The notes under the pieces: model-generated | The model's database searches: none | What the model saw: only the letters and a program-made list of their open reading frames with translations | What the model was told of the DNA's origin: nothing | Shown here: one piece after another, positions 15,638 through 22,360 of the stretch | Numbering within the stretch: the first letter of the stretch is position 1 | Layout of the letters: the number at the start of each line of letters is the position of its first letter | Program-made: the position numbers and the translations under genes | From: Gammaproteobacteria bacterium | Lineage (GTDB): Bacteria; Pseudomonadota; Gammaproteobacteria; J044 | Reading direction: 5' to 3' | NCBI GenBank assembly: GCA_003696465.1 | Contig: RFHG01000224.1 | Coordinates: 1 to 25,692 of the forward strand | Length of the DNA: 25,692 nucleotides

Positions 15638-16336
15638 TCACGGGCGGGGCGCTTCCCGCGGGCCGAAGATGGCGGTGCCCACGCGCACCAGCGTGGCACC
15701 CTCGGCGATCGCTGCCTCGAGGTCTCCGGTCATGCCCATGGAGAGCGTGTCGAGCCCGGTGAATCCCCGTGTCTGCAGGTCCTCCAGACAATGGCGCAGG
15801 CGGGCGAAGGCGGCGCGCTGCCGGTCGAAGTCCTCGCTGCGGGCAGGGATCGTCATCAGCCCGCGCAGCACCAGCCCGTCGATGCCGGCCACGGCCTCGG
15901 CCAGGGCCGGCAGCGCTTCGGGCAACACGCCCGCCTTCTGCGGCTCGGCCGAGACATTGACCTGCAGGCAGACCTGCAGCGGCGACATGCCGGCGGGCCG
16001 TTGCGCCGCCAGCCGGCGCGCGATCTTCTCGCGGTCGATGCTGTGCATCCAGTGGGCGTGTTCGGCCACCAGCCGGGTCTTGTTCGACTGCAGCGGCCCG
16101 ATGTAGTGCCACTCGAGGTCCAGGTCGGCCAGGCGCTGCGCCTTGTCGGCCAGTTCCTGGGCATAGTTCTCGCCAAAGGCGCGCTGGCCGCAGGCATGGG
16201 CGGCGCGTATGGCTTCGTCCGGCTTGGTCTTGCTCACGGCCAGCAGTTGCACGCTGCCTTCGGGGCGCCCGAAGCGGGACTCGGCCGCCCGGATGCGGGC
16301 GCGCACGGCCTCGAGTCGTTCACAGATCTCCGACAT
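15638..16336 (-). CDS. yggS: Pyridoxal-phosphate homeostasis protein (YggS/PROSC family)
   Basis: A 232-residue single-domain PLP-binding protein that buffers PLP and affects amino-acid metabolism; no firm enzymatic activity is known for the family. Lys36 in LLAVSKTKP forms the PLP aldimine. The blocks GENYAQEL, EWHYIGPLQSNK and the C-terminal SMGMTGDLEAAIAEGATLVR with GTAIFG complete the barrel. The ATG at 16336 has GAGGGAG upstream and matches the family N-terminus. It is divergent from pilT, a gene arrangement known from Pseudomonas and relatives. Confidence 0.96.
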   Translation of the reverse strand: MSEICERLEAVRARIRAAESRFGRPEGSVQLLAVSKTKPDEAIRAAHACGQRAFGENYAQELADKAQRLADLDLEWHYIGPLQSNKTRLVAEHAHWMHSIDREKIARRLAAQRPAGMSPLQVCLQVNVSAEPQKAGVLPEALPALAEAVAGIDGLVLRGLMTIPARSEDFDRQRAAFARLRHCLEDLQTRGFTGLDTLSMGMTGDLEAAIAEGATLVRVGTAIFGPREAPRP

Positions 16337-16355
16337 GGCAGACTCCCTCGGACCA

Positions 16356-16370
16356 AAGGGCAGTGCCCTT
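16356..16370. repeat. 15-base inverted repeat in the yggS-pilT intergenic region
   Basis: AAGGGCA and TGCCCTT are perfectly symmetric around one G. It lies 20 bases upstream of the yggS start, so it could be an operator or promoter-proximal site for yggS. Confidence 0.5.
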
Positions 16371-16417
16371 GTGCTTAAATTGGGGTATAAACCTGTATGG
16401 GGCGCATTCTCGCACAA

Positions 16418-16436
16418 CGTGCGGGCGGCCCGCACG
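16418..16436. repeat. 19-base perfect inverted repeat upstream of pilT
   Basis: CGTGCGGGC and GCCCGCACG are separated by a single G, 40 bases before the pilT ATG. The one-base centre suits a dimeric protein-binding site, although an RNA stem with a three-base loop could also form in the pilT leader. Confidence 0.55.
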
Positions 16437-16476
16437 ATACGACAAGACAGCACATACCGCACGCAAGGGAGACTCG

Positions 16477-17511
16477 ATGGACATTGCTCAGCTGCTCGCC
16501 TTCAGCGTCAAGAACGGCGCTTCGGACCTGCACCTTTCCGCCGGCCTGCCACCGATGATTCGCGTCGATGGCGACGTGCGTCGCATCAACGTGCCGCCAA
16601 TGGACCACAAGGCCGTGCACGACATGGTGTACGACATCATGAGCGACAAGCAGCGCAAGGACTACGAGGAGTACCTGGAGACCGACTTCTCGTTCGAGAT
16701 CCCGGGCCTGGCCCGCTTTCGTGTCAATGCCTTCAACCACCATCGCGGCGCCGGCGCGGTGTTTCGTACCATTCCCTCCAAGATCCTCACCCTGGAGCAG
16801 CTCGGCTGTCCCAAGATCTTCGAGGAAATTGCCTCCTACCCGCGCGGCATCGTGCTGGTGACCGGGCCCACCGGCTCGGGCAAGTCCACCACCCTGGCGG
16901 CCATGATCGACTACAAGAACGACAACGAGCAGGGGCACATCCTTACCATCGAGGATCCGATCGAATTCGTGCACGAATCGAAGAAGTGCCTGGTCAACCA
17001 GCGCGAGGTGCACCGCGATACGCTGGGCTTCAACGAGGCCCTGCGCTCGGCCCTGCGCGAGGACCCGGATACCATTCTGGTGGGCGAGATGCGCGACATC
17101 GAGACCATCCGCCTGGCCCTGACCGCGGCCGAGACCGGCCACCTGGTGTTCGGCACCCTGCACACCAGCTCGGCTGCCAAGACCATCGACCGCATCATCG
17201 ACGTGTTCCCGGCCGCCGAAAAGGACATGGTCCGGGCCATGCTCTCGGAGTCGCTGCGTGCGGTCATCTCGCAGACCCTGCTGAAGAAGATCGGTGGCGG
17301 TCGTGTGGCGGCGCACGAGATCATGATCGGCACCCCCGCCATCCGCAACCTGATCCGCGAGGGCAAGGTGGCGCAGATGTACTCCGCCATCCAGACCTCG
17401 CAGAACGTGGGCATGCAGACGCTCGACCAGAGCCTCAAGAATCTGCTCCAGCGCGGGGTCATTTCCAAGGAAGAGGCGCGCCGGCGCGCCGCCAATCCCG
17501 ACATCTTCTAG
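16477..17511 (+). CDS. pilT: Type IV pilus retraction ATPase PilT
   Basis: A 344-residue hexameric cytosolic ATPase that powers pilus depolymerisation for twitching motility, DNA uptake and surface sensing. Walker A GPTGSGKST is at 130-138 (K136). The Asp box TIEDPIEF holds the catalytic Glu163. Walker B is LVGEMRD and the His box TGHLVFGTLHT. The PilT-specific AIRNLIREGK motif needed for retraction is at about 288-297. The ATG at 16477 follows AAGGGAG and gives the standard N-terminus MDIAQLLAFSVKNGASDLHL. pilU follows after 14 bases, so the two form an operon. Confidence 0.98.
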   Translation: MDIAQLLAFSVKNGASDLHLSAGLPPMIRVDGDVRRINVPPMDHKAVHDMVYDIMSDKQRKDYEEYLETDFSFEIPGLARFRVNAFNHHRGAGAVFRTIPSKILTLEQLGCPKIFEEIASYPRGIVLVTGPTGSGKSTTLAAMIDYKNDNEQGHILTIEDPIEFVHESKKCLVNQREVHRDTLGFNEALRSALREDPDTILVGEMRDIETIRLALTAAETGHLVFGTLHTSSAAKTIDRIIDVFPAAEKDMVRAMLSESLRAVISQTLLKKIGGGRVAAHEIMIGTPAIRNLIREGKVAQMYSAIQTSQNVGMQTLDQSLKNLLQRGVISKEEARRRAANPDIF

Positions 17512-17525
17512 CGAGGTAACGGCCC

Positions 17526-18692
17526 ATGGATCGCGACAAGGCGATACGCTTCATGCACGATCTGCTGCGCACCATGCTCAGCAAGCAGGGTTCCGACCTG
17601 TTCATCACCGTGGGGGCGCCACCCTCGATGAAGATCGACGGCAAGATGACGCCGATCACCAACCAGCCGCTTTCGCCCTCGCACACCCAGGTGCTGGTGC
17701 GCTCCATCATGAACGACAAGCAGGCCGCCGAGTTCGAGGAGCACCAGGAGGTCAACTTTGCCATCAGCCTGCCGGGGGTGGCGCGTTTCCGTGTCAATGC
17801 CTTTACCCAGCGCGGTTCGCACGGGATGGTGCTCAGGACCATCAACAGCGAGATTCCCACCTTCGAGCAGCTGCACCTGCCGCCGGTGCTGAAGGACATC
17901 TCCATGACCCGGCGCGGGCTGGTGATCTTCGTCGGCGGTACCGGATCGGGCAAGTCCACCTCGCTGGCGGCCATGGTCGGCTACCGCAACGAGAACTCCT
18001 ACGGGCACATCGTCACCATCGAGGATCCGATCGAATACATCCACGACCACAAGAACTGCCTGGTCACCCAGCGCGAGGTGGGGGTGGATACCGAGAGTTA
18101 CGAAATTGCGCTGAAGAACACCCTGCGTCAGGCCCCGGATGTCATCCTGCTCGGCGAGATCCGCGATCGCGAGACCATGGACTATGCCATCGCCTTCGCC
18201 GAGACCGGCCACCTGTGCCTGTCCACCCTGCACGCCAATTCCACCAACCAGGCGCTGGACCGCATCATCAACTTCTTCCCGGAAGAGCGCCGCCCGCAAC
18301 TGCTGATGGACCTGTCGCTGAACCTCAAGGCAGTGGTCTCGCAGCGCCTCATCCCGCGCGCCGACCAGAAAGGCCGGGTGCCGGCAGTGGAGGTGCTGAT
18401 CAACACCCCGCTGATGTCCGACCTCATCTTCAAGGGCGAGGTGCACGAGATGAAGGAGCTGATGGCCAAGTCCGGCGAGCAGGGCATGAAGACCTTCGAC
18501 CAGGCCCTGTTCGACCTCTACGAGGAGGGGCTCATCACCTACGAGGATGCCCTGCGTAACGCCGACTCGGTCAACGACCTGCGTCTGCGCATCAAGCTCG
18601 AGAGCAAGCGCAGCCAGAAGGCCGATCTGATGGACGAGGTCGGTCACCTGCAGATGGAAGAAGACCCGGAGGAAAGCGGCCTGCTGCGCTGA
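17526..18692 (+). CDS. pilU: Type IV pilus retraction ATPase PilU
   Basis: A 388-residue PilT paralogue that acts with PilT in forced retraction. Walker A GGTGSGKST is at 137-145, followed by VTIEDPIEYIHDHKNC, a LLGEIRDRETMDYAIAFAET Walker B region and TGHLCLSTLHANSTNQALDR. The AIRNLIRE motif of PilT is replaced by a divergent stretch (PLMSDLIFKGE), as in PilU proteins. A charged 40-residue C-terminal extension follows the core. GAGGTAACGG precedes the ATG. A terminator directly follows the stop. Confidence 0.97.
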   Translation: MDRDKAIRFMHDLLRTMLSKQGSDLFITVGAPPSMKIDGKMTPITNQPLSPSHTQVLVRSIMNDKQAAEFEEHQEVNFAISLPGVARFRVNAFTQRGSHGMVLRTINSEIPTFEQLHLPPVLKDISMTRRGLVIFVGGTGSGKSTSLAAMVGYRNENSYGHIVTIEDPIEYIHDHKNCLVTQREVGVDTESYEIALKNTLRQAPDVILLGEIRDRETMDYAIAFAETGHLCLSTLHANSTNQALDRIINFFPEERRPQLLMDLSLNLKAVVSQRLIPRADQKGRVPAVEVLINTPLMSDLIFKGEVHEMKELMAKSGEQGMKTFDQALFDLYEEGLITYEDALRNADSVNDLRLRIKLESKRSQKADLMDEVGHLQMEEDPEESGLLR

Positions 18693-18703
18693 CCCTCCGG
18701 GTC

Positions 18704-18724
18704 ACGGCTTGAAAAGGCCGTTTT
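18704..18724 (+). terminator. Intrinsic terminator after pilU
   Basis: ACGGCTT and AGGCCGT form a seven-pair stem (one G-T wobble) closed by a GAAA tetraloop and followed by a short T-run. It sits 12 bases after the pilU stop and overlaps the -35 of the next promoter. Confidence 0.65.
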
Positions 18725-18736
18725 ATGAACTAGAAT
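18709..18736 (+). promoter_or_regulatory. Sigma-70 promoter of the FAD/Rieske gene pair
   Basis: TTGAAA (18709-18714), a 16-base spacer, then TAGAAT (18731-18736): five of six matches at each box. Transcription would start near 18743, giving a leader of about 90 bases. The leader can fold: TGCAG/CTGCA and CCGGA/TCCGG nest at 18771-18802, just before the Shine-Dalgarno GGGAGGAG. Confidence 0.65.
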
Positions 18737-18834
18737 CCTTTTTCGTTGCTCCTGCCGGAAAGTTTCTGCCTGCAGCGATACCGGACGCAGATCCGGCCTG
18801 CAAGCTTCAAAGAACAACTGGATGGGAGGAGTCG

Positions 18835-20184
18835 ATGAAACTCACACGACGCAATTTTCTCAAGCTTACCGGCAGCACCGCCACGGCTGCCGCCATGGGG
18901 GCCGGTGCCGGTGGCGCACTGCTTGGCAGCAAGCCCGCGGCCGCCGCATCCCCCGCGCCCGCTGTACAGCGCATGGGGGCCGCCGAACTGCCCAAGCCCA
19001 AGGGGCCACGCGCAGTGGTCCTCGGGGGGGGCTGGGCCGGCCTCACCCTGGCCAAGTACCTGAAGAAGGAAAATCCCAAGCTCGATGTGGTGCTGATCGA
19101 GAAACGGGCCACTTTCATGTCCTGCCCGATCAGCAATCTGTGGCTGGTGGGCGGCGTGGAGCTGGAGTTCCTGACCCACAGCTTCCTCGATGCGGCCCGC
19201 AACAACAACTACCTGTTCTTCAATGCCACCATGATCGATCTCGATCGCGAGAAGCGGCGGGTGTATACCGATCAGGGCTATCTCGACTACGACTACCTCG
19301 CCCTGTGTCCCGGCATCGACTACAACTACAAGGCCATCGGGGTGGACGACCCGGAGGCCGAGTACAAGCTGCGGCAGAACTACCCGGCCGGTTTCATGCC
19401 CGGATCCGAACACATCTCGATCCGCAACAAGCTGGAGGACTTCGACGGCGGGGTGTTCCTGCTCACGGTGCCGGCGGGCAATTACCGTTGCCTGCCCGGA
19501 CCGTACGAGCGGGCCTGTCTGGTGGCCTCCTACTTCAAGAAGGAGAAGATCCCCGGCAAGGTGGTGCTGCTCGACGCGAATCCCGACATCACCATCAAGA
19601 AGGACGGTTTCCACGCTGCCTTCGACGAGCTGTACAAGGGCATCATCGAGTACAAGCCCTCGTTCGCCATCAAGTCGGTGGATCCGGACAAGCGGGTGGT
19701 CTCCTCGGATTTCGAGGACATCAAGTTCGACGATGCCGCCATCTACCCGCGCGTGCGTGCATCCAGGCTGATCGAACAGCTGGGTCTGGCCGATCCCAAG
19801 AGTCCGCAGATGGAGGCCCGGATCGATCAGCAGTTCAACAATGTCATTGGCGACGACCGTGTGTATGTAGTGGGTGATGCCCGTCCGATGCCGTTCTCCA
19901 AGAGTGGCAACACGGCCAATTCCGAGGCCAAGAACATCGCCAGGGTCATCGCCGCCCGTTCCATGGGCAAGGAGGTGAAGGAATGGGTGAGCCCGCACAC
20001 CGTCTGCTATTCGGTGGTGCAGCTCGAGCCGCGGGAGGCGATCAGCGTGGATGCCTACTACAAGCACAATCCCGACGGCTCGTTTGCCTTCGATCGCGTC
20101 AAGCTGTTCGAGAAGCGCAGCGTGGCGCGTGGCGAGGCCACCCTGGAGTGGGCCGAGGGCCTGTATCGCGACATGTTCGGCTGA
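18835..20184 (+). CDS. Tat-exported FAD oxidoreductase of the flavocytochrome c sulfide dehydrogenase flavoprotein family
   Basis: A 449-residue periplasmic flavoprotein. The Tat signal carries TRRNFLKL at 4-11, then an Ala/Gly-rich stretch. The FAD-binding Rossmann motif is VVLGGGWAGLTLAKYL (about 62-76). FMSCPISNLWLVGG aligns with the FccB segment whose cysteine holds FAD covalently (C97 here). YRCLPGPYERA keeps the first redox cysteine (C219), but the region that should hold its disulfide partner (about 325-340, SPQMEARIDQQ) has none. The late VYVVGDAR FAD motif and HTVCYS are present. Classical FccB oxidises sulfide and passes electrons to a cytochrome c; no cytochrome gene is here and a Rieske protein follows instead. 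The start has GGGAGGAG upstream. The substrate is uncertain. Confidence 0.88.
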   Translation: MKLTRRNFLKLTGSTATAAAMGAGAGGALLGSKPAAAASPAPAVQRMGAAELPKPKGPRAVVLGGGWAGLTLAKYLKKENPKLDVVLIEKRATFMSCPISNLWLVGGVELEFLTHSFLDAARNNNYLFFNATMIDLDREKRRVYTDQGYLDYDYLALCPGIDYNYKAIGVDDPEAEYKLRQNYPAGFMPGSEHISIRNKLEDFDGGVFLLTVPAGNYRCLPGPYERACLVASYFKKEKIPGKVVLLDANPDITIKKDGFHAAFDELYKGIIEYKPSFAIKSVDPDKRVVSSDFEDIKFDDAAIYPRVRASRLIEQLGLADPKSPQMEARIDQQFNNVIGDDRVYVVGDARPMPFSKSGNTANSEAKNIARVIAARSMGKEVKEWVSPHTVCYSVVQLEPREAISVDAYYKHNPDGSFAFDRVKLFEKRSVARGEATLEWAEGLYRDMFG

Positions 20185-20192
20185 TGCGGCCC

Positions 20193-20243
20193 TGCAGCAC
20201 CTGCTGCACGCTTCCCGGGGCCGGCGGGCATCTGCCGGCCCCG
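20193..20243. repeat. Two intercistronic hairpins between the FAD protein and Rieske genes
   Basis: TGCAGCA and TGCTGCA flank CC at 20193-20208. CGGGGCCGGC (20216-20225) pairs perfectly with GCCGGCCCCG (20234-20243) around an eight-base loop. No T-run follows, so full termination is unlikely. They may set the relative mRNA levels of the two genes by attenuation or processing. Confidence 0.55.
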
Positions 20244-20275
20244 CCCTTGTCCACGGCAGACATTCGGAGATACCC

Positions 20276-20986
20276 ATGCAGCGACGCAGTTTCATCAAGC
20301 TCTGCACCGCCTTTGCCGCCGGCATTGCCGCGCGTCCGCAGCTCCTGGCAGCGGCCGAGGGGCCGGTGCAGGAACGGCAGCGTGTACGGCTCGTCGATGT
20401 GGCCGGCCGGCCGCTGATTCCCGACAACCTGGAGGTGGGGAGAAACTATCTGTTTCATTACCCGTATCGGGGTACGCCCTGTTTCCTCATCCGTCTGCCC
20501 TTCGACACGGTGAAGGCCGGGATCGAGCTGAAGACCGAGGACGGTACTTCCTATCGCTGGCGCGGGGGCGTGGGTGAGGGTGGACAGGTCGTGGCCTTTT
20601 CGGCCATCTGCAGCCACCTGATGACACACCCGACGAAAAAGATTGCCTTTATCCACCATTATCACGGCAAGGCCTCGGGGCTTGCCGGGCGTACCGATGT
20701 CATCGCCTGTTGCGCCCACGGCAGCGTATTCGACCCGGCCGCGGGCGGCAAGGTGATCGCCGGCCCGGCACCGCAGCCCCTTACGGCCATCCTGCTGGAG
20801 CAGGACGAAGCGGGCGTGATCCATGCCGTCGGTACCCAGGGCGCCGATTTCTACCACCAGTTCCTGCGCACCTTCAAGCGCGAGTTGCGCAAGGAGTTCG
20901 GCCGTGGAGTGGCGGATGACCCGGTGGAAGGCGACGCCCGGGTTCGCGCGCTCGACCGTTACAGCCGGAAGATCATCGATTGCTGA
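20276..20986 (+). CDS. Tat-exported Rieske [2Fe-2S] protein
   Basis: A 236-residue iron-sulfur protein. The Tat motif RRSFIKL is at 3-9 and is followed by a short hydrophobic stretch ending near ARPQLLAAA, so it is either cleaved or weakly anchored. The cluster ligands are C112 and H114 (AICSHL) and C145 and H148 (CCAHGSVFDP). The stabilising disulfide cysteines of bc1-type Rieske proteins are missing: position 117 is Thr and 147 is Ala. The loop between ligand pairs is about 30 residues, longer than the usual 15-17, and His-rich (HHYH). GGAG precedes the ATG at 20276. It follows the Tat flavoprotein by 91 bases on the same strand, and the two probably exchange electrons. No cytochrome b partner is present, so it is not a bc1 operon. 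Confidence 0.88.
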   Translation: MQRRSFIKLCTAFAAGIAARPQLLAAAEGPVQERQRVRLVDVAGRPLIPDNLEVGRNYLFHYPYRGTPCFLIRLPFDTVKAGIELKTEDGTSYRWRGGVGEGGQVVAFSAICSHLMTHPTKKIAFIHHYHGKASGLAGRTDVIACCAHGSVFDPAAGGKVIAGPAPQPLTAILLEQDEAGVIHAVGTQGADFYHQFLRTFKRELRKEFGRGVADDPVEGDARVRALDRYSRKIIDC

Positions 20987-21080
20987 AGGCGTCTGCCGGT
21001 GCGGATGCACCACAATCGGTTGCGATGTTGTATCCTCAGACGGAGCACGATTGATCACACAGGATGCCGGAGTCCCGCGG

Positions 21081-22340
21081 ATGAACATCGACCCCTACCT
21101 GCGCCTGATGGCCCAGAAGAATGCCTCGGACCTGTTCTTTACCACCGGGGCGCCACCGAGCGTAAAGATCGACGGCGAGCTGCGCTACATCAGCAACAAG
21201 CGCATCGAGCCGGGCCAGATCAAGGAGGCGGCCTACAAGCTGATGGGCGACGAGAAGGCCGCCGAGTTCGAGCTGACCAAGGAAATGAACATGGGCCTGT
21301 CGCTCAAGGGCGTGGGCCGCTTCCGCATCAACTTCTATGTCCAGCGCGGCGAGGTGTCGATGGTGATCCGCTACATCAAGAGCGAGATCCCCACCATCGA
21401 GCAGATTCACATGCCGCCGGTGCTCAAGGACCTGGTGATGAACAAGTCCGGGCTGATCCTGGTGGTGGGGGCCACCGGCTCGGGCAAGTCCACCACCCTG
21501 GCCTCGATGATCGACTACCGCAACACGAACACGGCCGGCCACATCCTGACCATCGAGGATCCGATCGAGTATGTGTTCGAGCACAAGCAGTCCATCGTCG
21601 GCCAGCGTGAGGTCGGGCTCGACACCCTGAGTTACGACAACGCCCTGCGCGAGGCCATGCGCGAGGCGCCGGATCTCATCATGATCGGCGAGATCCGCGA
21701 CCACAACACCATGGAGGCGGCCATCGCCTTCGCCGACACCGGCCACCTCGCGCTCTCGACCCTGCATGCCATCAATGCCAACCAGGCCCTGGAGCGCATC
21801 GTCAACATGTTCCCGCCGGAGGCCAAGAACCAGGTGCTGATGGACCTCTCGCTCAATCTCAAGGCCATCGTTGCTCAGCGTCTGGTGCCCACCAAGGACG
21901 GAGACCGGGTGCCGGCGGTGGAGATCCTCATCAATACCCCCTATATCGCCGAGCTCATCAAGAAGGGCGAGATGGGCTCGATGAAGGAGGTGATGGAGAA
22001 GGGCGGCTCGATGGGCATGCAGACCTTCGACCAGTCGCTCTACGAACTGTACAAGGCCGGCATTGTCGATCTGCAGGCGGCCCTGGCCAATGCCGATTCG
22101 CGCGGCGACCTGGAATGGCGCATCAACTTCGGCGGCGGGGTGAAGAGCCTGAAGAAGAAGGAGGAACGGCTCGACTTCCCCAGCGATGCACTCGGTGGCA
22201 GTGGCGACCTGGATGACCTGCAGGCCAAGGCCGCGCTCAAGGAAACGGCCGAGGAGGGCCGGCTGGTGGACGAAAAGCCGCTCGATGACGAGCTGGGCGA
22301 CCTCAAGCCGCTGGACGAGGTCAAGGTGATCGACGACTGA
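21081..22340 (+). CDS. Third PilT/PilU-family ATPase with an acidic C-terminal tail
   Basis: A 419-residue secretion-type hexameric ATPase, distinct from the two upstream. Walker A GATGSGKST is at 130-138, then LTIEDPIEYVFEHKQS, MIGEIRDHNTMEAAIAFADT and TGHLALSTLHAINANQALER. By sequence it is nearer PilU than PilT: it has no AIRNLIRE motif and instead reads PYIAELIKKGE. The last 70 residues after WRINFGGG form a Lys-rich patch and then an Asp/Glu/Leu-rich, probably disordered tail ending KVIDD. GGAG stands eight bases before the ATG at 21081. It is separated from pilTU by the redox pair. It is likely an accessory retraction motor; a role in another pilus or secretion system cannot be excluded. 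Confidence 0.92.
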   Translation: MNIDPYLRLMAQKNASDLFFTTGAPPSVKIDGELRYISNKRIEPGQIKEAAYKLMGDEKAAEFELTKEMNMGLSLKGVGRFRINFYVQRGEVSMVIRYIKSEIPTIEQIHMPPVLKDLVMNKSGLILVVGATGSGKSTTLASMIDYRNTNTAGHILTIEDPIEYVFEHKQSIVGQREVGLDTLSYDNALREAMREAPDLIMIGEIRDHNTMEAAIAFADTGHLALSTLHAINANQALERIVNMFPPEAKNQVLMDLSLNLKAIVAQRLVPTKDGDRVPAVEILINTPYIAELIKKGEMGSMKEVMEKGGSMGMQTFDQSLYELYKAGIVDLQAALANADSRGDLEWRINFGGGVKSLKKKEERLDFPSDALGGSGDLDDLQAKAALKETAEEGRLVDEKPLDDELGDLKPLDEVKVIDD

Positions 22341-22360
22341 GCGCCGCGGGTCGCGGCTCA
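22338..22360. other. Hairpin spanning two convergent stop codons
   Basis: TGAG-CG-CCGCG pairs with CGCGGCTCA around GGT, with a two-base bulge. It includes the stop codon of the PilU-like gene and that of the PyrK-like gene, 17 bases apart. There is no T-run in either direction, so at best it is a weak or Rho-assisted end. Confidence 0.4.

Noticed and set aside
18730..20427. A 565-codon minus-strand frame opposite the flavoprotein
   Set aside because: It crosses the 3' end of one real gene, an intergenic gap and a second gene, and its product resembles no protein family.
16477..22340. Recent tandem duplication of pilT/pilU genes
   Set aside because: The three ATPases share motifs but differ throughout, with different tails and specificity motifs, so they are old paralogues.
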